Positions 42,818 through 51,274 of a DNA stretch of 64,000 nucleotides are shown here, piece after piece. Origin of the DNA: CAZOWM01 sp964583615 (GTDB lineage: Bacteria; Spirochaetota; B62-G9; DRHN01); assembly GCA_964583615.1 (NCBI GenBank), contig CAZOWM010000009.1:18798-82797 (forward strand), read 5' to 3'. Positions within the stretch are counted from its first letter, which is position 1, and every line of letters begins with the position of its first letter. The notes beneath the pieces were generated by a model. It saw only the letters and a program-made list of their open reading frames with translations, was not told where the DNA came from and made no database searches. Both the position numbers and the translations under genes were made by a program.

Positions 42818-44695
42818 ATGGATAAACAAACAGAAAAAATCTTGAAAGAACGCCTCGAAGGCGAGCAGTATAAAAAGCTCAGGGCGCTGGAAAATGAAAA
42901 GATGCATGCGTTTGTAGCCGCATACATCGAGCTCTGTAACCCGTCTTCTGTGTTCGTGGGCACGGATTCTGCTGAAGACCTGGAATATATACGGGAAGCG
43001 GCCATCAGAAACAGTGAGGAGATCAGGCTCGCAATGAGAGGACATACGGTCCATTACGACGGATACTACGACCAGGCGCGCGACAAGAAGAACACAAAAA
43101 TTCTGCTTCCGAAGGGGGCGAAGATTGGAAAGGCCATAAACACGATAGATAGAGAGGCGGGCTATAGAGAGGTTCATGAGGTTCTGAAGGATATCATGAA
43201 AGGACATGAGCTCTATGTCCGGTTTTTCTGTCTTGGTCCACTGAACTCGGAGTTTTCCATCCCGTGCCTGCAGCTCACCGATTCTTCATACGTCGCGCAC
43301 AGCGAAGACCTCCTCTACCGTCAGGGATATGAGCAGTTCGGGAGAATCGGCAACTTACCCGATTTCTTCAAATTCGTCCATTCGGAGGGGGCGATGGAAA
43401 ACAGCGTGTCTGTGAACATAGCGGAGAGAAGGGTGTACATTGATATTCAGGAAGACGCAGTCTACAGCACGAACACTCAGTACGGCGGAAACACCATCGG
43501 GTTGAAGAAACTCGCAATGCGGCTCGCGGTTCAGAAGGCATCGCGCGAGGGGTGGCTCACTGAGCACATGTTCGTCATGGGTGTGAACGGTCCCGGTAAA
43601 AGGGAGAGTTATTTTACCGGTGCGTTTCCTTCCATGTGTGGCAAAACATCGACGTCCATGGTTGAGGGCGAAAAAATTGTGGGAGACGATATTGCATACC
43701 TCAGGAGGAAAAACGGAAGCGTGTATGGCGTCAATGTCGAAAAAGGAATATTCGGAATAATTCAGGGAATAAACACAAAGGATGACTCCATTCTCTGGGA
43801 TGTGCTCCACTCAGAGGGAGAGATCATCTTTTCCAATGTGCTCAAGACGGAAGACGGGTCTGTATACTGGATAGGGAAGGACAGCACTCCGCCGGAGAGG
43901 GGCGTGAACCATTCCGGAGAATGGCACACAGGGAAAAAGGACAAAGATGGGCTTGCCGTCGACATTTCTCACAAGAATGCCCGCTTTACCCTTGACATTA
44001 ACCTTCTGCCGAACAGAGACCCGGAAATGGAAAACCCGGAAGGGCTGAAAATCAGCGGGATCATCTACGGGGGAAGAGATTCGGACACATGTGTTCCGGT
44101 TGAAGAATCTTTCAACTGGGAGCACGGAATCATCACGAAAGGCGCTTCCCTGGAGTCGGAGACAACCGCTGCGACGCTCGGCAAGGAAGGGGTGAGGGTG
44201 TTCAATCCGATGTCGAACATCGATTTTCTCTCCATAACGATCGGCAGATATATAGCGGACAACCTCGCGTTCGGTAGAGATCTGGCAGACCCTCCGAAGA
44301 TCTTTTCGGTAAATTATTTTTTAAAGGACAGGGACGGAAACTGGCTCAACGATCGTGAAGACAAAAGAGTGTGGCTGAAATGGATGGAACTCAGAACCTA
44401 CGAAGATGTCGAAGCGATAGCGACTCCCACGGGCTTTATCCCTGAGTACGATGATCTGAAAAAGCTCTTCCGGGAGGTACTCGGCAAAGAATATTTAAAA
44501 GGTGATTATGTGCATCAGTTTCAAATGCGTATTCCGGAAAGCATCGCAAAGGTGGACAGAATTCTCGCGATATACAGAAATGATGTGCTCGATACCCCGG
44601 AACTCGTGTTTGAGGTGCTCGAGCGGCAGAAAGAGCGTCTCTTGTCTGTGCACGAGGAAAAAGGGGATTACATCTCACCCTTTGATCTCTCATGA
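42818..44695 (+). CDS. pckG: GTP-dependent phosphoenolpyruvate carboxykinase
   Basis: 625 residues from ATG 42818, which has AAGAAGGGG upstream; an open frame reaches 42707 but that part is the tRNA terminator region. The kinase P-loop is SMCGKTSTSM with a following VGDDIAYLR, and the C-terminal guanine-binding region includes FSVNYFLKDRDGNWL. It interconverts oxaloacetate plus GTP with PEP, CO2 and GDP, in gluconeogenesis or, in anaerobes, carboxylation toward oxaloacetate. A single full-length gene between a tRNA and nadC. Confidence 0.93.
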   Translation: MDKQTEKILKERLEGEQYKKLRALENEKMHAFVAAYIELCNPSSVFVGTDSAEDLEYIREAAIRNSEEIRLAMRGHTVHYDGYYDQARDKKNTKILLPKGAKIGKAINTIDREAGYREVHEVLKDIMKGHELYVRFFCLGPLNSEFSIPCLQLTDSSYVAHSEDLLYRQGYEQFGRIGNLPDFFKFVHSEGAMENSVSVNIAERRVYIDIQEDAVYSTNTQYGGNTIGLKKLAMRLAVQKASREGWLTEHMFVMGVNGPGKRESYFTGAFPSMCGKTSTSMVEGEKIVGDDIAYLRRKNGSVYGVNVEKGIFGIIQGINTKDDSILWDVLHSEGEIIFSNVLKTEDGSVYWIGKDSTPPERGVNHSGEWHTGKKDKDGLAVDISHKNARFTLDINLLPNRDPEMENPEGLKISGIIYGGRDSDTCVPVEESFNWEHGIITKGASLESETTAATLGKEGVRVFNPMSNIDFLSITIGRYIADNLAFGRDLADPPKIFSVNYFLKDRDGNWLNDREDKRVWLKWMELRTYEDVEAIATPTGFIPEYDDLKKLFREVLGKEYLKGDYVHQFQMRIPESIAKVDRILAIYRNDVLDTPELVFEVLERQKERLLSVHEEKGDYISPFDLS

Positions 44696-44778
44696 CACCC
44701 TCAGGGCCGAAGTGTTCCGAGCGAACTCCGTCGTCAGGTTCTTCCTTGCCTGAAATTTGCTCCTGAAAGGAAGCCGGC

Positions 44779-45654
44779 ATGGACTTCTTTTTTCTTGACC
44801 GGGCGGTAAAATCCGCACTCTGTGAGGACTTCGGCATTCAAACTGAACATGATCTCGCCCTCATATCAGAGAAGTCTCCTCAATTCTTCGACATTACCTC
44901 TGATGCGGTTTTCGCAGATGAAGAGGTGGACGCCTCTGTCTTCGCCAAGTCTGTGGGAATTCTCTCCGGAACAAAGCCGTTCACGCGGGTATATGAGCTT
45001 ATTGATCCAGATGTAAAGATCTCGTTTTTCAAGAAGGACGGGGAGCCGTTCGTGAAAAAAGAGAGGATCGTTTCTATCAAGGGACGGGCGGGTTCTGTTT
45101 TCAAAGCAGAGAGGACTGGGCTCAACTTCCTGGGGCATTTGTCGGGAATCGCCACCGAGGTGGGAAGGCTCGTGCGTATACTGAAGAAGAGCGGTATAAG
45201 GCTGCTTGATACCCGCAAGACCCTGCCAGGGCTCAGGGCGCTCGAGAAAGAGGCGGTCGTGCACGGTGGAGGAATGAATCACCGTATGGGGCTTTTTGAT
45301 ATGATTCTACTGAAAGACAACCATATCGACGCAGTAGGGTCGATCGCTGAGGCGGTCAGAAAGGTACGTGCTGCACACCGGGATGCGTACGCAGTTGAAG
45401 TCGAGACGAGGAGCCTTGAAGAAGTGGCAGAAGCGCTGGAAGCGGGGGTCGACAGAATTATGCTCGATAACATGGACATGCGTATGATGAAAAAGGCAGT
45501 GAAACTCGTCGGCGGCAGAACAGAGATCGAGGTGTCAGGAAACATGAATAGAAAAACAATCAGGCGGCTGAGAAAAATCCCCGTTCAGTTTATCTCAGCA
45601 GGGTACATCACATACGCTGCAGGGCACTCTGATTTCTCGCTCAGAGTAGAATAG
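44779..45654 (+). CDS. nadC: Nicotinate-nucleotide pyrophosphorylase (carboxylating)
   Basis: 291 residues. Conserved segments are DTRKTLPGLRALEKEAVVHGG, HRMGLFDMILLKDNHI and VEVETRSLEEV, with IMLDNMD near residue 232. NadC converts quinolinate and PRPP into nicotinate mononucleotide, the step after NadA. AAAGGAAG precedes the ATG. nadA follows 130 bases downstream; no L-aspartate oxidase gene (nadB) is in view, so the source of iminoaspartate is not seen here. Confidence 0.95.
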   Translation: MDFFFLDRAVKSALCEDFGIQTEHDLALISEKSPQFFDITSDAVFADEEVDASVFAKSVGILSGTKPFTRVYELIDPDVKISFFKKDGEPFVKKERIVSIKGRAGSVFKAERTGLNFLGHLSGIATEVGRLVRILKKSGIRLLDTRKTLPGLRALEKEAVVHGGGMNHRMGLFDMILLKDNHIDAVGSIAEAVRKVRAAHRDAYAVEVETRSLEEVAEALEAGVDRIMLDNMDMRMMKKAVKLVGGRTEIEVSGNMNRKTIRRLRKIPVQFISAGYITYAAGHSDFSLRVE

Positions 45655-45784
45655 GGCGAGCGTTTCCACGGCCGGGCTGTCTTTCCCTCCCTTTGGCCTT
45701 CTTTTCGGAGGAGTGGGAAATGCTTTTTTCAGAAAGGTTTCGATATTACTTTGGTATGCATGTCACAAATGAAAAGAGGCGGTC

Positions 45785-46828
45785 ATGGCTGAACTGAACA
45801 GGCTCTCGGATGCGGAAATAGACGGGTGTATACGCGAAATCAAGGCCACTCTTGGAGAGGCTCTCTTTATTCCAGTGCATCACTATCAGCGTGACGAAAT
45901 CGTTCAGTTTGCGGATTACACTGGTGATTCCCTCGAGCTGTCCAGAGTGTCGGCTGCGACTTCTGCGCGGTACATCGTTTTCTGCGGTGTGTACTTCATG
46001 GCTGAGATTGCCCGGATACTCTCCACCAAGGAAAAGCATGTGTTCATTCCCAACAGAAGTGCGGGATGTCCCTTAGCTGATTTTGCATTTCAGAAAGACG
46101 TCCAGTTTGTGTGGGAGATGATTCAGGAGCATCATCCTGACGAGTACATCCCGGTGAGCTATGTAAACTCCCACGCCGATGTCAAGGCCTTTTGCGGGAG
46201 AAACGGAGGGTTTGTATGCACGTCGAGCAATGCACGGAAAGTGTTCGCGCGGGTGCTTGAAGAGGGAAAGCGTGTGTTTTTCATGCCCGACAGAAATCTC
46301 GGCATCAATACGGCGATTTCCATTGGGCTGGAGAATGAAAGCAGCGTGGTCGACCGTTTCGATCACGGGCAGATGAACGCGAGAGAATCCAGGATTATCG
46401 TATGGAACGGATTCTGCAGCGTGCATACCGTCTTTCGCGTTAATCAGGTGCTTGACTGGAAAAAGAGGATCGAAAACGTACGGGTGATCGTACATCCCGA
46501 GTGTGATCCGGATGTCGTAAAGGTGTCGGACGACAGTGGATCGACATCGAAAATCAAGCATGCGGTCGAGGATTCTCCCGAAGGGGCCGCGTGGGTGATC
46601 GGCACGGAGTTCAACTTTGTCAGCAGGATCAAGCGTGAAAATCCGAATAAGGTCGTCGAACCGCTTGAAGAGTCGGTGTGTGAGGACATGTCAAAAATTC
46701 GGAGGCGCGACCTCCTCGCCACCCTGTTGGAGGTTGCAGACAACAGGCTCGGGCAGCAGGTGACGCTCCCTGATGATGTAATGCGTGATGCCCGAAAAGC
46801 GATAGACCGTATGCTTCACATAAGCTGA
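45785..46828 (+). CDS. nadA: Quinolinate synthase
   Basis: 347 residues. The expected three iron-sulfur cysteines are present in NRSAGCPLADF, VWNGFCSVHTVF and ESVCEDMSKIR. HHYQRDEIVQFADYTGDS at the N-terminus holds substrate-binding residues. NadA condenses iminoaspartate with dihydroxyacetone phosphate using a 4Fe-4S cluster. It starts at ATG 45785 with AGAGGCGG upstream and is probably in one unit with nadC. The 130-base gap before it holds no clear site. Confidence 0.95.
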   Translation: MAELNRLSDAEIDGCIREIKATLGEALFIPVHHYQRDEIVQFADYTGDSLELSRVSAATSARYIVFCGVYFMAEIARILSTKEKHVFIPNRSAGCPLADFAFQKDVQFVWEMIQEHHPDEYIPVSYVNSHADVKAFCGRNGGFVCTSSNARKVFARVLEEGKRVFFMPDRNLGINTAISIGLENESSVVDRFDHGQMNARESRIIVWNGFCSVHTVFRVNQVLDWKKRIENVRVIVHPECDPDVVKVSDDSGSTSKIKHAVEDSPEGAAWVIGTEFNFVSRIKRENPNKVVEPLEESVCEDMSKIRRRDLLATLLEVADNRLGQQVTLPDDVMRDARKAIDRMLHIS

Positions 46829-46833
46829 CGGTG

Positions 46834-47430
46834 ATGCAAACCAGGATACTTCATATCCAAGAACACAACACAGCGGCCGTTGTTGAGGCTGTCGGTGCCT
46901 CTCTGAGAGGAGGGGGTGTGTGCATCATTCCCACGGACACGCTGTACGGAATTGTCGCCGTCGATCGGTTCCCAGATGCGGTCAAACGAATATACAAAAT
47001 AAAGCGCAGACCCGAACACATGCCATTCATCCGTCTCATCGGATGCCTCGATGCGGTTGGCTGCTACTCCTCCCAGAAGGTTCCGGAGCAGCTGAACAGG
47101 TTCTGGCCGGGGCCTCTTACGATCGTTTTTACGTCGAAAAGCGGTGGTACGGTTTCCCTACGCTATCCCGACGATTCTTTTCTCCAGTCCATTTTTCACG
47201 CCGTGAACTTCGAGGTTCTTGTCGCACCGAGTGCAAATATCAGCGGGCATGAAAATATCTTTCAATGTGAAGACCTTGTATCGACCTTTTTTGGGAAAGT
47301 GGATACGATCGTATGCGGAAAAGAGGGCTCTGTACGAAGCAGAGCATCAACGATCATCGACATTTCAGCTTCAAAGTGGAAAATCCTCAGAAAGGGCGAC
47401 ATCGAAGTGGATCTCCCTTCTCAAGAATGA
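46834..47430 (+). CDS. TsaC/YrdC/Sua5-family threonylcarbamoyl-AMP synthase
   Basis: 198 residues of the YrdC domain: GGVCIIPTDTLYGIVAVDRF near residue 27, IYKIKRRP at about 50, WPGPLTIVF and LVAPSANISG later. It makes the threonylcarbamoyl-AMP used for the t6A base at tRNA position 37. No Sua5 C-terminal domain. ATG 46834 or GTG 46831 can start it; it follows nadA by five bases. The KxR and SxN motifs look intact, so it should be active. Confidence 0.88.
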   Translation: MQTRILHIQEHNTAAVVEAVGASLRGGGVCIIPTDTLYGIVAVDRFPDAVKRIYKIKRRPEHMPFIRLIGCLDAVGCYSSQKVPEQLNRFWPGPLTIVFTSKSGGTVSLRYPDDSFLQSIFHAVNFEVLVAPSANISGHENIFQCEDLVSTFFGKVDTIVCGKEGSVRSRASTIIDISASKWKILRKGDIEVDLPSQE

Positions 47431-47459
47431 CCAGTGCACCATGCAGATATCTAGCACAC

Positions 47460-48242
47460 TCAGTGCTCAGAGGGCAGGCCATGACCCATGCGGTGTATTA
47501 TGTATGAGTATTTCCCCTGCTGTTCAATCAGCACATCGTATCCTGTCGATCGATCACACACTTCTCTGATGTTTCTCGAATCTGTGCACCGGTAGTGGGT
47601 TCGTGCTTTGTTTCTTGTAAATCCTCCTCTTCGTTTTCGCGCAATGAGGCGGCTTTTCAGAAGCCTGAGTTTTGGAAGGATGAATATTCTGAGGAGAAAA
47701 TGCTTCGCAATGAGGTTCCAGGGATGATGATCAATAAAGAGATAGTTGCCTTCAACGATGTAGACAGTGTCACGGCGGGAAACGTAAATGCCACGCTTCA
47801 CCGGTTCGTGAATGGTTCTGAGATACACGGGCCAGTAAAACGGCTGTTTTGCCTCAAGCTTTTCGAGACATCTCAATAAAGAGTGAACGTCGTAGGTTTC
47901 TTTTGCCCCTTTTATCTCATGCAGGGAGATGCGCCGGTCGTTGATCAGGACGGTTTTTTTCTTCAGGTCCTCGTTTTCAAGATGAAATCCGTCCATGGGG
48001 AGAACCGTGCATGATACTCCATTCGACTGAAGCATCTGTGCAAAAAGACGTGAAAGAGCGCTCTTCCCGCTCCCCGGCGGACCCGCCATACCGATGACAA
48101 AGGGCTTGTTGGCACCTCGTTTGATCGTCTCTGCAAGGTCTTCGATGAACGGCACAAAAACCTTTTTAACAGTGTTCTTTGTATAGCGGACAGGCTGGTC
48201 GTACCCGGCGTCACTTACCGTAAAACGCATGAGCATTTGCAT
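47460..48242 (-). CDS. P-loop nucleoside/small-molecule kinase (uridine kinase/PanK-like)
   Basis: 260 residues with Walker A GMAGPPGSGKSALSRLFA near residue 50, then VLPMDGFHLENEDL, the loop that in uridine and pantothenate kinase relatives holds the catalytic Asp, and YIVEGNYLFI. R-rich lid residues (ARKRRGGFTRNKA) lie near 200. The family phosphorylates nucleosides, sugars or pantothenate; the substrate is not clear. It converges on tsaC with a gap of 29 bases. No clear Shine-Dalgarno is seen. Confidence 0.8.
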   Translation of the reverse strand: MQMLMRFTVSDAGYDQPVRYTKNTVKKVFVPFIEDLAETIKRGANKPFVIGMAGPPGSGKSALSRLFAQMLQSNGVSCTVLPMDGFHLENEDLKKKTVLINDRRISLHEIKGAKETYDVHSLLRCLEKLEAKQPFYWPVYLRTIHEPVKRGIYVSRRDTVYIVEGNYLFIDHHPWNLIAKHFLLRIFILPKLRLLKSRLIARKRRGGFTRNKARTHYRCTDSRNIREVCDRSTGYDVLIEQQGKYSYIIHRMGHGLPSEH

Positions 48243-48244
48243 TC

Positions 48245-48272
48245 TTGACTTTTTCTGTATCTTTGCTACACT
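48245..48272 (+). promoter_or_regulatory. Promoter of the CDP-alcohol phosphatidyltransferase gene
   Basis: TTGACT (48245-48250), 16-base spacer, TACACT (48267-48272), just outside the divergent kinase gene. GGAGG follows at 48296. Confidence 0.65.
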
Positions 48273-48299
48273 ACAGATGAATAGTATTCAGAAACGGAG

Positions 48300-49283
48300 G
48301 TGGTTTCAATAAAAAAGGGGAACGGGAAAGGATGGTTACTGAAAAACTGGCAATCGGAGTACAGGAAGTCTCTGAAGCCGAGGGAAACGGAAGAAATCAT
48401 CAATCAGCTCATCAATCGTCCCCTCGCGTTTGTTACTGCCAAGGCCTTCCAGCGACTGAACAGAAGTCCCAACTTTGTGACGGTCTTCTCCCTGCTTTTC
48501 GGGGTGGCGTCTGGATTTTTATTCGCGCGTGGTGAATACCCGTACGTATTGTATGCCGCAGTGCTCCTCGAGATGATGATCATCTTTGACTGTGCCGACG
48601 GCCAGCTTGCCAGAATGACCGGAAAGAGCTCACCCTTTGGAAAGACCCTTGACGGTCTTGCAGATATATGTACCCACATGGCGATTTTCTATGGAGTCGC
48701 CTACGCGTGTTACGTGCACACAGGTTCGATCTTTGTGTTTTTTTACGGTCTTGCAGCGCAGCTCTCGATGTATCTGCACATCATTTTGTACGATAATTTC
48801 AAGAATGTATTCATCAGTGTCTCTTATCCGCACTATGTAGATAAGCTTGAGTCTCTGGACCAAATGAGGGGCCACACTGGAGGGGATGAAGCAGATACCG
48901 TTTCGGGAAATATGAAAAAGGTGTTCCATCGGCTCTACTACCTGTTTTACAGGCTGGAATCATTGATCGTCTCAATCGGGTATCTCCCCACCGCACGCAG
49001 TATTTATGACATTTTTCCGGATCTGGAACGTATCGATTCTCACACGAGGAAGATCTATTACAGAGAAATGCGGGTATCGGTGAAGGCGTGGTCGTTTATC
49101 GGCGACACGACTCACCTCACTCTGTTCATTGTCTTCGGTCTTGTGAACAGAATTTCGTTGATTTTTCCCGCAATCGTTCTTTTCATGAATCTCTACATGG
49201 GAGCGGTACTTGTGTATCAGCGCGTGAAGTTCAGGAGCCTCGGACTTGAAAAGGAAGTTTTCTGGCAGGAGCGGCTGGACTAG
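48300..49283 (+). CDS. CDP-alcohol phosphatidyltransferase family protein
   Basis: Up to 327 residues. The family motif D(x)2DG(x)2AR(x)8G(x)3D(x)3D is present in full as DCADGQLARM, eight-residue gap, then GKTLDGLAD (about residues 101-123). About six transmembrane helices surround it. Such enzymes transfer a phospho group from a CDP-linked donor to an alcohol in phospholipid or glycolipid synthesis. The start is unclear: the frame opens with GTG 48300, which overlaps the GGAGG ribosome binding site, and no in-frame ATG lies nearby; an ATA at 48309 or a CTG further on would be better spaced. The stop overlaps the phasin gene end by four bases. Confidence 0.85.
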   Translation: MVSIKKGNGKGWLLKNWQSEYRKSLKPRETEEIINQLINRPLAFVTAKAFQRLNRSPNFVTVFSLLFGVASGFLFARGEYPYVLYAAVLLEMMIIFDCADGQLARMTGKSSPFGKTLDGLADICTHMAIFYGVAYACYVHTGSIFVFFYGLAAQLSMYLHIILYDNFKNVFISVSYPHYVDKLESLDQMRGHTGGDEADTVSGNMKKVFHRLYYLFYRLESLIVSIGYLPTARSIYDIFPDLERIDSHTRKIYYREMRVSVKAWSFIGDTTHLTLFIVFGLVNRISLIFPAIVLFMNLYMGAVLVYQRVKFRSLGLEKEVFWQERLD

Positions 49284-49570
49284 GCATTCTTTTTTTTGAG
49301 CTCCCGCAGCTCTTTTACAAGCCCGTCGATTTTCTTATTGAGTTCATCGATCTTTTTGGTGTTCGGAGAAACGGTGTCTTTGATTTTTTCCGTGACCTCT
49401 TTCCCGGTTTCCTCAAGTCGATCGAGTGTGCGTTTTATGAACATGTCCCTGTCTTTCTCGAAGACTTCACCCTTTTTCTTGAGTTCTTCGAATATTTTTT
49501 CGATGTTTTCTTTGGTGAGCTGTGTCAATCCGATCCCCGCATGCATAAGGTCCTCAAGGATTTTGTACAT
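49280..49570 (-). CDS. Phasin-like / PHA granule-associated coiled-coil protein
   Basis: 96 residues, helical throughout and very rich in Lys and Glu. The pattern LMHAGIGLTQLTKENIEKIF followed by an ELKKKGE helix and a C-terminal coiled coil is the phasin_3 / PhaF-like type. Such proteins coat polyhydroxyalkanoate granules or act as general helical scaffolds; whether this organism stores PHA is not visible. GGAGG precedes the ATG. Confidence 0.7.
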   Translation of the reverse strand: MYKILEDLMHAGIGLTQLTKENIEKIFEELKKKGEVFEKDRDMFIKRTLDRLEETGKEVTEKIKDTVSPNTKKIDELNKKIDGLVKELRELKKKNA

Positions 49571-49665
49571 AGTCTCCTCCTTACTTGATCAACTGGGGAC
49601 GTCTCGCTGTCGAAGCCTCCCCTCTTTTCAGTATAACAATAAATCATGAATGCATTAAGAATTTT

Positions 49666-50718
49666 TTATGATGTGATCTGTTCGGCGACGAGGTCCCCCA
49701 CTTGGGAAGTGGTATATCCCATCTTCCCGGCAGACATGCTTTTTAGCTTTTTTACCGTTTCGATAATCGATTTTTCGAGCGCTTCCGCTGCTGAGGTTTC
49801 ACCGAGGCACTCAAGCATCATCTGTGCCGCTGCAATTGCTGCGATCGGATTGATGAGGTTTTTCCCAGTATATTTTGGTGCGGACCCGCCGATCGGCTCG
49901 AACATGGAGACTCCTTCGGGGTTGATGTTCCCTCCGGCCGCAACTCCCATTCCGCCCTGAATCATGGCCCCAAGATCCGTGATTATGTCACCGAACATAT
50001 TGGTCGTAACGATCACGTCAAACCACTCCGGATTTTTCACCATCCACATGGTGATGGCATCGACATGCGCATAATCCGAGGTTATGTCCGGATGCTCGGC
50101 AGCAACTTCACGGAATGTTCTGTCCCAAAGATCGTGGGCGTAAGTGAGAACGTTTGTCTTTGCACAGAGTGTTAATTTTTTTGCCCTGTTTCTTTTCCGT
50201 GTATACTCGAATGCATATCTGATACACCGCTCAACGCCTTTTCGGGTGTTTATCATATCCTGTATCGCAACTTCATCTTTCGTTCCCTTTTTTAAAAATC
50301 CCCCTGTACCGCAGTACAGACCTTCGGTATTTTCCCTCACCACAACAAAGTCGATATCCTCAGGCTTTTTACCTGCGAGGGGCGTTTCAACATTCGGATA
50401 GAGCTTAACAGGCCTGAGATTGATGTACTGATCGAGGGCGAAGCGGATCGTGAGGAGAATGCCCTTTTCGAGGATACCGGGTTTGACCTCGGGGTGCCCA
50501 ATAGCACCGAGATAGATCGCGTCAAAAGTCTTCAGTGCTTCGATGTCTTCCTCACCGATCGTTTTTCCGGTTTTCAAATACCGGTCTCCTCCGAAATCGA
50601 ACTCACTGAAATCGAAATCAATGGAAAACACTTTTCCGATTTTGTGCAAGGCCTTCATTCCCTCTTTTACCACCTCAGGTCCAGTTCCATCTCCCGGTAT
50701 GACTGCAATCCTGTACAT
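49666..50718 (-). CDS. leuB: 3-isopropylmalate dehydrogenase
   Basis: 350 residues of the beta-decarboxylating dehydrogenase family. IAVIPGDGTGPEVVKEG at the N-terminus, RENTEGLYCG for substrate binding, TNMFGDIITDLGAM with the metal-binding Asp residues, and GGSAPKYTGKNLINP near the NAD site. It oxidises and decarboxylates 3-isopropylmalate in leucine synthesis. Its sequence alone could also fit isocitrate or homoisocitrate relatives; the leuC and leuD neighbours decide the call. It shares one base with leuD. Confidence 0.9.
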   Translation of the reverse strand: MYRIAVIPGDGTGPEVVKEGMKALHKIGKVFSIDFDFSEFDFGGDRYLKTGKTIGEEDIEALKTFDAIYLGAIGHPEVKPGILEKGILLTIRFALDQYINLRPVKLYPNVETPLAGKKPEDIDFVVVRENTEGLYCGTGGFLKKGTKDEVAIQDMINTRKGVERCIRYAFEYTRKRNRAKKLTLCAKTNVLTYAHDLWDRTFREVAAEHPDITSDYAHVDAITMWMVKNPEWFDVIVTTNMFGDIITDLGAMIQGGMGVAAGGNINPEGVSMFEPIGGSAPKYTGKNLINPIAAIAAAQMMLECLGETSAAEALEKSIIETVKKLKSMSAGKMGYTTSQVGDLVAEQITS

Positions 50719-51236
50719 TATTCATTGCCCTCCAGTTTTTGCTTTGTTCTGTTCACGAGACCTCCCATGTTGATGATCTCCTGCATGAACTCGGGAAAGG
50801 ATTCGGAAACAAAGGATTCCCCAGAGGTCATATTTGTAATCGTGCCCTTCTTAAAATCCACTTCGAGGAGATCACCACTTCGGGTATGCTCGGATGCAGT
50901 CCGAGATTCGAGAATGGGAAGCCCGATATTGATTGCGTTTCTGTAAAAGATCCGCGCAAAGGAAGATGCAATCACGCAGGACACCCCCGATGATTTTATC
51001 GCAAGAGGGGCGTGCTCTCGGGAGGATCCGCATCCGAAATTTTCCCCTCCCACGATGATGTCGCCCCGTTTCACCTGAGTGGAAAAATTTTTATCGATAT
51101 CCTCCATGCAGTGCGACGCAAGCTCGTCCGGATCGAGCGTGTTGAGATAACGGGCCGGAATGATCACGTCGGTGTCGATGTTGTCCCCCAGCTTGTGTGC
51201 TGTGCCTTTGAAGACGAGTTTCCCTTTTTGTTGCAT
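50718..51236 (-). CDS. leuD: 3-isopropylmalate dehydratase small subunit
   Basis: 172 residues, the short type of LeuD. NIDTDVIIPARYLNT near the N-terminus and GGENFGCGSSREHAP, the substrate-binding loop, are typical. With LeuC it isomerises 2- to 3-isopropylmalate. The short length pairs with the shorter LeuC, the kind common in archaea and anaerobes, rather than the longer proteobacterial pair. Ends overlapping leuB, starting 38 bases after leuC. Confidence 0.92.
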   Translation of the reverse strand: MQQKGKLVFKGTAHKLGDNIDTDVIIPARYLNTLDPDELASHCMEDIDKNFSTQVKRGDIIVGGENFGCGSSREHAPLAIKSSGVSCVIASSFARIFYRNAINIGLPILESRTASEHTRSGDLLEVDFKKGTITNMTSGESFVSESFPEFMQEIINMGGLVNRTKQKLEGNE

Positions 51237-51274
51237 AAGAAGATTTTTTCCCCCGTTTCACAGAAAAATGATGT

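Noticed and set aside
48332..48535. ATG at 48332 as start of a different frame in front of the phosphatidyltransferase
   Set aside because: The 67-codon product has no features, and the family motifs are all in the frame opening at 48300.
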